This document shows, in pieces, positions 9,293 to 15,329 of a stretch of 64,000 bases of DNA. The position numbers were made by a program, and so were the translations under genes. The stretch comes from Halomonas huangheensis. GTDB lineage: Bacteria > Pseudomonadota > Gammaproteobacteria > Pseudomonadales > Halomonadaceae. The stretch spans positions 4,030,001 through 4,094,000 of the forward strand of contig NZ_CP013106.1 of NCBI RefSeq assembly GCF_001431725.1, given 5' to 3'. Positions within the stretch are counted from its first letter, which is position 1, and each line of letters begins with the position of its first letter. The notes below the pieces were generated by a model that ran no database searches, was not told the origin of the DNA, and saw nothing but the letters and a program-made list of their open reading frames with translations.

Positions 9293-10093
9293 ATGCAGGC
9301 CTTACCCCTGGCCTTGATGGCCTTCGTTTTCTATCTCGCAGCCGCCTCCTGGCAGGGCCTCGCCCTGGTACGTCGCGTGCCGCCCAGAGATTTACTGGTA
9401 CGCGGACTCGGTGCACTTGCTGCAGTGTTTCACGGCCTCATTGCCATTGGCCTGCTTGTGCATGAAGGCTCGCTACTGCCGGGTTTTTCCACCAGCGCAG
9501 TACTGGCCACGGTCCTCGCCGTCATCATCCTGCTCTGCACCAGTCTATTCAAACCAGTCCTGAATATCGCCACGGCTCTATTCCCCTTTGCTGGCATCGT
9601 GTTGCTGCTGGGCACCGAGATGCCAACGCCGACCAACACAAATGGCATGACCGCAGGTATCGCCCTGCATGCAGTCAGCTCCGCACTGGCGTTTGCTGTG
9701 CTGGCGATTGCGGCACTACAGGCCATTCTGGTCGGCATTCAAAACAAGGCTCTCAAGCACCATCGCATTCGTGGCGTAGTCCAGTCACTGCCCCCATTGA
9801 CGACCATGGAACGTGTTCTGTTCGAGATGCTCTGGGTCGGTCTTATCCTGCTGAGCGTGTCGATTGCCAGTGGTTTTGTGTTCCTGCACGACATGTTTGC
9901 TCAGCACCTGGTTCACAAGACAGTCCTGTCGCTGCTCGCATGGCTGGTCTTTGCCACGCTACTGTTATGCCACTACCGTCTCGGCTGGCGCGGCATGCGT
10001 GCCGTTCGCTGGACCCTGGGCGGATATATTGTGTTGCTGCTCGCCTATTTCGGCAGCAAGTTCGTACTCGAAATTCTGTTGGCGAACCCTTGA
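9293..10093 (+). CDS. ypjD: YpjD-like inner membrane protein (cytochrome c assembly CcsA/CorE family)
   Basis: A hydrophobic protein of 266 residues with about eight membrane segments, starting MQALPLALMAFVFYLAAASWQ. It has the CcsA-family stretch HAVSSALAFAVLAIAALQA and a late histidine in HKTVLSLLAWLVFATLLLCHY. E. coli ypjD (corE) is also next to ffh and of the same length, which fixes the choice of start over in-frame codons upstream. The precise role is not established; in enterics it has been linked to Mg/Co homeostasis together with the next gene's family. Confidence 0.85.
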   Translation: MQALPLALMAFVFYLAAASWQGLALVRRVPPRDLLVRGLGALAAVFHGLIAIGLLVHEGSLLPGFSTSAVLATVLAVIILLCTSLFKPVLNIATALFPFAGIVLLLGTEMPTPTNTNGMTAGIALHAVSSALAFAVLAIAALQAILVGIQNKALKHHRIRGVVQSLPPLTTMERVLFEMLWVGLILLSVSIASGFVFLHDMFAQHLVHKTVLSLLAWLVFATLLLCHYRLGWRGMRAVRWTLGGYIVLLLAYFGSKFVLEILLANP

Positions 10094-10227
10094 TCCAGAT
10101 CGCCCACAACTGGTGCGTATTGATGCACAAAATGCTGCCGATTCGGAACCCACTCGGTACTTTTCTTGACACACCCTGGTCGAGCCCCTAAAACTCGACC
10201 CTTACCCGTGACCCAGGACCCAAAGAC

Positions 10228-11520
10228 TTGAGCGACGAATTTCCCGTAGGAACACTGTTTGGCCTGCTGTTCCTGCTCATCGCCCTCTCGGCTTTCTTTT
10301 CCAGTTCCGAAACCGGCATGATGTCGATCAATCGTTATCGACTCAGCCACCAAGCCAACAGTGGCCAACGTAACGCCAAACGCGTTCTGCGCCTGCTGAC
10401 GCGACCCGATCGCCTGATCGGCGTGATTCTCATCGGCAACAACTTCGTCAACAATCTCGCGGCCTCGATTGCCACCATCATCGCCATCCACTTTTTCGGC
10501 GAAGTCAGCGGCCCGGCCATTGCCACTGCGATCCTCACCATCGTGGTACTGATCTTTGCCGAGGTAACCCCCAAGACCTTCGCAGCCATCATGCCGGAGC
10601 GCATTGCCTACCCGGCATCCATGGTGCTGGAACCACTGCTGAAGCTACTATATCCGCTGGTGTGGGTGGTCAATTTCGTCTCCAATGGCCTGCTGAGGCT
10701 GCTGGGGGTACGCAACACCGATGGCGGTGGAGACAACCTGACACGAGACGAACTGCGCACCGTGGTCCATGAAGCCGGCACTCTGATACCACGTCGTCAC
10801 CAGGCGATGCTGCTGTCGATCCTTGACCTCGAGAACGTCACCGTCAACGACATCATGGTCCCACGGCACGAAGTGGTGGGCATCGATCTGGATGACGATC
10901 TGGAGGACATCCTTGCTCAGATCCGCACCAGCCAGCACACACGCCTCCCCGTCTACAAAGGCGATATCAACAGCATCATCGGCATGCTGCACCTACGCAA
11001 CGCAGCCCGCTTCCTTTCCCATGACGAGGTCACCAAGGCCGCCATCGTTCAGGAAGCCCGTGAACCCTATTTCATACCCGAATCGACGCCACTGCATACC
11101 CAACTGCTCAATTTCCAGAAACAGAAGCGGCGCATCAGCATCGTGGTCGACGAATACGGTGATGTGGAAGGGCTGGTGACACTCGAGGATATCCTTGAGG
11201 AGATTGTCGGTGAGTTCACTACCGATGTAACAGACCTTGAGCAGGATATGCTGCCCCAGGCCGACGGCAGCCATGTCATAGATGGCACAGCCAACATTCG
11301 CGAGATCAATAAGTCGCTCGGCTGGCACCTACCCACCGATGGCCCCAAGACGCTCAATGGCTTGATTCTGGAATATCTGGAAGCCTTCCCGGATGGTCAG
11401 GCCTGTCTACAGATCGGCAGCATTCGCATGGAAATTCTTGAGGTGCGCGACAACTTGATCACCTCGGTGTGTTGCTGGCCCGCAGCCCGCCGCATGACCA
11501 ACGAGATCGGTCAGGCCTAG
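10228..11520 (+). CDS. yfjD: HlyC/CorC family membrane protein with DUF21 and CBS domains
   Basis: A 430-residue protein: DUF21 transmembrane domain (about 1-190, with FFSSSETGMMSINRYRL), two CBS domains (about 210-330, DIMVPRHEVVGID and VDEYGDVEGLVTLEDILEE) and a C-terminal CorC_HlyC domain (IDGTANIREINKSLGWHLP). It closely resembles E. coli YfjD (CorB), implicated in Mg2+/Co2+ handling. The start is TTG, with AGGA 9 bases upstream; no better ATG precedes the conserved N-terminus. It follows ypjD as in enterics. Its stop codon interlocks with that of the convergent tetR gene. Confidence 0.9.
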   Translation: MSDEFPVGTLFGLLFLLIALSAFFSSSETGMMSINRYRLSHQANSGQRNAKRVLRLLTRPDRLIGVILIGNNFVNNLAASIATIIAIHFFGEVSGPAIATAILTIVVLIFAEVTPKTFAAIMPERIAYPASMVLEPLLKLLYPLVWVVNFVSNGLLRLLGVRNTDGGGDNLTRDELRTVVHEAGTLIPRRHQAMLLSILDLENVTVNDIMVPRHEVVGIDLDDDLEDILAQIRTSQHTRLPVYKGDINSIIGMLHLRNAARFLSHDEVTKAAIVQEAREPYFIPESTPLHTQLLNFQKQKRRISIVVDEYGDVEGLVTLEDILEEIVGEFTTDVTDLEQDMLPQADGSHVIDGTANIREINKSLGWHLPTDGPKTLNGLILEYLEAFPDGQACLQIGSIRMEILEVRDNLITSVCCWPAARRMTNEIGQA

Positions 11521-12083
11521 GCAAGATACTCGCTCTCGGCAATCGCCGAGAGCGTCTCACTGGGGTAGCCGGCCCGGGCCAGTACACGCAAGCCCATGTA
11601 GGTCGTCAACGCGCGGTTGGCCTCGGCCATAATCAGTGCTTCATCCCGGTCGGCCTGCTCGCTGGCGATCATCGTCGCAATGGCTCGCACCAGTCGCTCG
11701 CAGGAGCGCCGCACGCGCTCAGCCACATCCTCATCGTGGGGTGCCTTCTCGATCGCGGCATCACACAAGAGACATCCACCACGCCAGCTACTCTCTGACG
11801 ACGCCTCTACCACGAACTGGAACAGCGCACGTATCCCGAGGCGAGACGTGTCGGAGCCCTTGATCCGCTGTATGGCTTCACCCATGTATACATCAGCATA
11901 GTGATCCAGCACGCAGAGATAGAGCCCACGCTTGTCGCCGAAGGCATTGTACAAGCTGCCACGTCCCAGCCCCGTCGCTTGCTCCAGTGTGCTGGTGGAG
12001 GTTCCTTCATAGCCATGGCGCCAGAAGACCTCCATTGCGCTGGTAAGCACTATTTGCTTATCAAACTTGCGTGGCCGAGCCAT
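11517..12083 (-). CDS. TetR family transcriptional regulator, next to an RclC-like gene
   Basis: A 188-residue repressor with an N-terminal helix-turn-helix (about 8-55: FDKQIVLTSAMEVFWRHGY, then TLEQATGLGRGSLYNAFGDK). The ATG at 12083 is preceded by GGGAGGAG, so the longer reading frame upstream is ignored. It contains Cys in GGCLLCDAAIEKA, a stretch common in TetR proteins of this subgroup; redox sensing by these cysteines is conjecture. It is divergent from the RclC-like gene and two matching palindromes flank the spacer. It converges on yfjD with overlapping stop codons. Confidence 0.88.
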   Translation of the reverse strand: MARPRKFDKQIVLTSAMEVFWRHGYEGTSTSTLEQATGLGRGSLYNAFGDKRGLYLCVLDHYADVYMGEAIQRIKGSDTSRLGIRALFQFVVEASSESSWRGGCLLCDAAIEKAPHDEDVAERVRRSCERLVRAIATMIASEQADRDEALIMAEANRALTTYMGLRVLARAGYPSETLSAIAESEYLA

Positions 12084-12186
12084 CACTCCTCCCGAGACCT
12101 GGCAGACAATATCCATGGCATTGGCGCTCCAGGCGTCTTCATGGCATCGCCCACCAATCAATGAAATTCTGTTGTAAATAATTATT

Positions 12187-12198
12187 GAACGATCGTAC
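12187..12198. promoter_or_regulatory. Palindrome, candidate TetR operator 1
   Basis: GAACGATCGTAC: an ACGATCGT core with symmetric outer G/C, about 104 bases upstream of the tetR start. The same core appears in opposite orientation at 12354-12365. Confidence 0.6.
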
Positions 12199-12290
12199 CA
12201 GAATAAGTAGCCTTACTTCCAGATGTTCTCATCGTCGGACCAGCCAGCCGCTACACCGATGATCGCCTGCATCTGAACTACCAATAATCG

Positions 12291-12326
12291 TGCACGGTCG
12301 CGAACACAACGCTCCGCGACCATGCA
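12291..12326. promoter_or_regulatory. Inverted repeat in the tetR/rclC-like spacer
   Basis: TGCACGGTCGCG and CGCGACCATGCA form a 12-bp stem with one mismatch around 12 bases. It lies between the two ACGATCGT palindromes and may be a third protein-binding site or a leader hairpin. Confidence 0.4.
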
Positions 12327-12353
12327 CACAGGGAACCATCATGCGCAATTTTG

Positions 12354-12365
12354 GTACGATCGTTA
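12354..12365. promoter_or_regulatory. Palindrome, candidate TetR operator 2
   Basis: GTACGATCGTTA, the inverted copy of the site at 12187-12198 (extended match GGTACGATCGTT). It ends 17 bases before the RclC-like start codon and just before its AGGAG, where a bound repressor would block transcription. Confidence 0.65.
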
Positions 12366-12382
12366 AAAAAAGGAGTCATCTC

Positions 12383-12919
12383 ATGCCCCTCGTCAGCGCC
12401 CACCACCACTCCAGTGCAACACGCCTTGAGAGAACATTATCGATTCTGGCCAGCTATGGCCTCTTTGCCGCACTGGTCCTGATCTACCTGTGGTTCGGCG
12501 GAATGAAGTTTACTGCCTACGAGGCACAAGGCCTGGTCCCGCTGGTCTCGAACAGTCCCCTGCTGGCCTGGCTATACGAGATCTTCTCGGTCACCGGATT
12601 CTCGACATTCCTGGGCATCGTTGAGCTGAGCATTGCTCTGCTGATCGCCGGACGAATTCTGTCACCGTGGTTATCGGCCATTGGCGGCCTGCTGTCATCA
12701 GGTCTGTTCATCACCACCCTGAGCTTCATGCTCAGCACTCCCGGCGTGATCGAGGGCAGCCTGGGCTTCCCGGCCATCAGTGTGGCGCCGGGACAGTTCC
12801 TGCTCAAGGATGTCGGCCTGCTGGCAGCATCATTCTTCGTCCTGGTCCAATCATTCGCCGATATTATCGAACGCCAGGCAAATTGCGTACAAACGGCACC
12901 CGCCAAGTCAGGAGCATGA
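12383..12919 (+). CDS. RclC/YkgB-like DUF417 membrane protein
   Basis: A 178-residue inner-membrane protein with about four hydrophobic segments. Family features shared with E. coli RclC (YkgB) are FGGMKFTAYEAQGLVPLVSN, the GIVELSIALLI segment and GFPAISVAPGQFLLKD. RclC is part of the reactive-chlorine resistance system in E. coli, where the regulator is an AraC-type protein. Here the partner is a divergent TetR gene. The ATG at 12383 follows AGGAG by 7 bases; an upstream in-frame ATG would start inside the operator region and is rejected. Confidence 0.85.
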   Translation: MPLVSAHHHSSATRLERTLSILASYGLFAALVLIYLWFGGMKFTAYEAQGLVPLVSNSPLLAWLYEIFSVTGFSTFLGIVELSIALLIAGRILSPWLSAIGGLLSSGLFITTLSFMLSTPGVIEGSLGFPAISVAPGQFLLKDVGLLAASFFVLVQSFADIIERQANCVQTAPAKSGA

Positions 12920-12924
12920 CATGC

Positions 12925-12954
12925 AAACGGGGCAGCCGATCGGCCGCCCCGTTT
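12925..12954. terminator. Bidirectional terminator between rclC-like gene and plsC
   Basis: AAACGGGGC and GCCCCGTTT form a 9-bp stem with a 12-base loop, A-rich before and T-ending after, between two convergent genes. It can serve both strands, though the T tracts are short. Confidence 0.65.
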
Positions 12955-12956
12955 CC

Positions 12957-13016
12957 TTGAAAGCTATCGTCTTGAAAACTGCTGTTGTGAAAACTGCTGT
13001 TGTGAGAACTGCTGTT
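12957..13016. repeat. Tandem repeat, four 15-base units
   Basis: The units are TTGAAAGCTATCGTC, TTGAAAACTGCTGTT, GTGAAAACTGCTGTT and GTGAGAACTGCTGTT. Read on the other strand they carry TTCACAACAGCAG, close to the core of the 6309-6396 array. The array lies in a convergent spacer and codes for nothing evident. Confidence 0.85.
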
Positions 13017-13069
13017 TTGCAAGCCAGGGTCTTGAGCACCGTTGGCCAAACAGCCTCACACTCTCACAC

Positions 13070-13774
13070 TCATCGCTTCGAATGCACCCAGGCATCCGCT
13101 TCCACCTTGAGCTCCCGCACCTGCTGTTCAAGTAACTGGCGAGTCGCCCGGCCCGGCTGCACAGGCTCGCCGAAGAACAATGCGACTCTGGCACGGAAGC
13201 GCCTCGGCCCACGCGACAGGGCGCGGCCATGAGCATGAGATGTCCATGAGCCCCACAACCCTGACAATGCTGCGGGAATCACTGGTACGGGGTCACGCTG
13301 AAGAATCAGGTCCAGACCACGACGAAAGGCATGAGTATTGCCGTCCGGCGTCAATCGCCCTTCGGGGAACAGCATCACGATATCGCCGTTGCGCAGAGCT
13401 CGACTGACTTCATCCAACGCTCGCCGCACGTTCCCCGGATCACTTCGATCCGACTCAACCGGGATCGCCCCCACCATACGAAAAAGCCAATTGAGCCACT
13501 TCGAATCGTAGATTGGCTTGTCCATCAGGAACCGCAAGGGGCGTGGACTCCCTCCCCCCATCACCAGCGCGTCGACAAAACTGACGTGGTTACATACCAC
13601 CAACGCCGCGCCACGCGCCGGAATATGGATACGCCCTCTGAATCGCAGACGATACATGATATGAATCAAGATATAGACGAGGCCACGAAGGTGCCAGGCG
13701 GGCTGTCTAACGAAGTGCCAGGCATAAGCTGCTACCAATAGCGCGATAATGCCCCAGATAAGAAGTGCGTTCAC
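13070..13774 (-). CDS. 1-acyl-sn-glycerol-3-phosphate acyltransferase (PlsC family)
   Basis: A 234-residue membrane-anchored acyltransferase. One N-terminal membrane helix (about 4-22) precedes the catalytic HX4D motif in CNHVSFVDALVMGGG and the substrate-binding FPEGRLTPDG. The family acylates lysophosphatidate or related lipids; the exact acceptor is not told by sequence. Its ATG overlaps the stop of the upstream TetR gene by four bases, so the two are translationally coupled and the regulator probably controls this gene. Confidence 0.88.
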   Translation of the reverse strand: MNALLIWGIIALLVAAYAWHFVRQPAWHLRGLVYILIHIMYRLRFRGRIHIPARGAALVVCNHVSFVDALVMGGGSPRPLRFLMDKPIYDSKWLNWLFRMVGAIPVESDRSDPGNVRRALDEVSRALRNGDIVMLFPEGRLTPDGNTHAFRRGLDLILQRDPVPVIPAALSGLWGSWTSHAHGRALSRGPRRFRARVALFFGEPVQPGRATRQLLEQQVRELKVEADAWVHSKR

Positions 13775-14391
13775 GGGTCCAACGGCACCCTCTCAAGCCC
13801 AGCCAGGGTGGTGCTCATCAGTTGCGCAAGCAACTCATCCACCCCAAATGCACCGCCCTGCCAGTAACCCAGGCGATCATTCAAACCCAACTGCACCAGA
13901 CCATGCACACTGCCCCATAGGGTGCGAGCAAGGCGCCGTGCTTCCTGGTCATCCAACAAGGGTTGATATTCCTTGAGCGTCGCCTCAACACGAGCGAAGA
14001 GTGCTTCAATCATATCCGACTGACGACGATCGAGCTCTCCTTCCTGCGCCAGCGGGTAGTCGAACAGTAACTCCCAGCGGTGAGCATCGTCACGGGCAAA
14101 GGTCCAATAGCCCATGGCCAAAGCACGCAAGCGCCTTTCGGGAGGGGTAGTATCCGCCAACAGCGGTTCGATCACAGCACGCAGTCGAGACAGACTCTCG
14201 ATATTGACGTGCTGCAGCAGGTTGTTGAAGCTGCCATAAAGTTTGAGAAGCGTACTGGGCGCGCAACCGACCTCTCGCGCCAGCGAGCGCAGCGAGAGCG
14301 CATGGACAGGCTGTTCACTCAGCCAGGCGTCACAGGCCGCCATCACCTGAGCGTGTAGCTCTTCGGGGGCATGCTGTCTGGGACGAGCCAT
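13771..14391 (-). CDS. TetR family regulator with WHG-type C-terminal domain
   Basis: A 206-residue regulator. The helix-turn-helix spans about 10-60 (SLRSLAREVGCAPSTLLKLYG). The ligand domain contains YWTFARDDAHRWELLFDYP and LWGSVHGLVQLGLNDR, typical of the WHG group. The ATG at 14391 has GAGGA upstream and begins MARPRQHAP. It precedes and overlaps plsC (ATGA), suggesting control of membrane-lipid synthesis. It is divergent from the SRAP gene; no confident operator was found in the 251-base spacer. Confidence 0.88.
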   Translation of the reverse strand: MARPRQHAPEELHAQVMAACDAWLSEQPVHALSLRSLAREVGCAPSTLLKLYGSFNNLLQHVNIESLSRLRAVIEPLLADTTPPERRLRALAMGYWTFARDDAHRWELLFDYPLAQEGELDRRQSDMIEALFARVEATLKEYQPLLDDQEARRLARTLWGSVHGLVQLGLNDRLGYWQGGAFGVDELLAQLMSTTLAGLERVPLDP

Positions 14392-14642
14392 CGCTTTCCT
14401 CTCACAGTAACGCCGGATCAGCGGCAAAGGGTGGGACTCGAAGTCTTGACCTCGCGCAGAGTGACAGCAACGAAAAGTGCCATATCATCTGTACAATAGG
14501 TCAGTCCTTCCTTACGTTCACAGGTTAGGATACATTAATCGAACAGTGTTTTCGACAGAATACCCCACACTGTCGCAAGCGCAAGGGAAATGCTGTCCCG
14601 CAACGAGCTTTCAACGCCGGACAGCTCCTGGCTGGAGACTTC

Positions 14643-15329
14643 ATGACAGGTCGACTGTACATTACCGCTGCCAGCGTTGAGCAGGCAGTGCCCGACCTCT
14701 ATGTACCTACTGATGTCATCAGTGGTGTCAACATGGCCCCGCGCCAGCCACTATCGGTAATACGCCTCGAGGCGGCGCGCCCTACCCTGGGTAACGCCTT
14801 CTGGGGCCTGACCCCGCCCTGGTTGACGGTGCTTGATCAGGCACCACACTGCGCTCGCGCCGAAGGGCTTGCCCAGCGCCCGATGTTCCGCGACGCCATC
14901 TGTTCGCGCCGCTGCCTGGTGCCTGCGGCAGGGGTCTACGCCTGGCAACCCCGACCAGGTTACAAACAACCACACCTGATCACGCACGCCGATCGACGCC
15001 CGATGCTGCTGGCCGGTATCTGGTGTCGCTTTCATACCACCTTGACGGACTACAACGATTCCTTTGCACTCATCACGGTGCCCAGTCCTGCTTTTCTGGA
15101 ACCTCTCTCAGACCGTCTTCCGGCTCTGATTACCCGCGAGGATGCCCATCGTTGGCTCGACCCACAGACACCACAGGAAGCCGTCAGTGACATGCTCATG
15201 CCGGCGTCGAGGGAACTGTTGGGAGCTTTTCCGGTATCTAGACGTGTGAACAATCCACGCGAACAGGATCCATCATGCGCCCACCCCATTGGCATAATGC
15301 GGCGCGACAAGCCCGAACAGGAGATATGA
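14643..15329 (+). CDS. SRAP-domain protein (HMCES/YedK family) lacking the catalytic residues
   Basis: The 228 residues align along the length with YedK: GVNMAPRQP, FWGLTPPW, CARAEG, CLVPAAGVYAWQ, LITVPSPAF, LSDRLPALI, FPVSRRVNN. SRAP proteins form a thiazolidine crosslink to abasic DNA through Cys2, helped by Asn75, Glu105 and His160. Here these places hold Thr2, Cys70, Ala100 and Ser156. The start is firm (GGAG 5 bases before ATG), so the missing Cys2 is not a start-site error. It is likely a pseudoenzyme that may bind DNA without crosslinking. Its stop overlaps the next gene's start (TGATG). Confidence 0.85.
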   Translation: MTGRLYITAASVEQAVPDLYVPTDVISGVNMAPRQPLSVIRLEAARPTLGNAFWGLTPPWLTVLDQAPHCARAEGLAQRPMFRDAICSRRCLVPAAGVYAWQPRPGYKQPHLITHADRRPMLLAGIWCRFHTTLTDYNDSFALITVPSPAFLEPLSDRLPALITREDAHRWLDPQTPQEAVSDMLMPASRELLGAFPVSRRVNNPREQDPSCAHPIGIMRRDKPEQEI

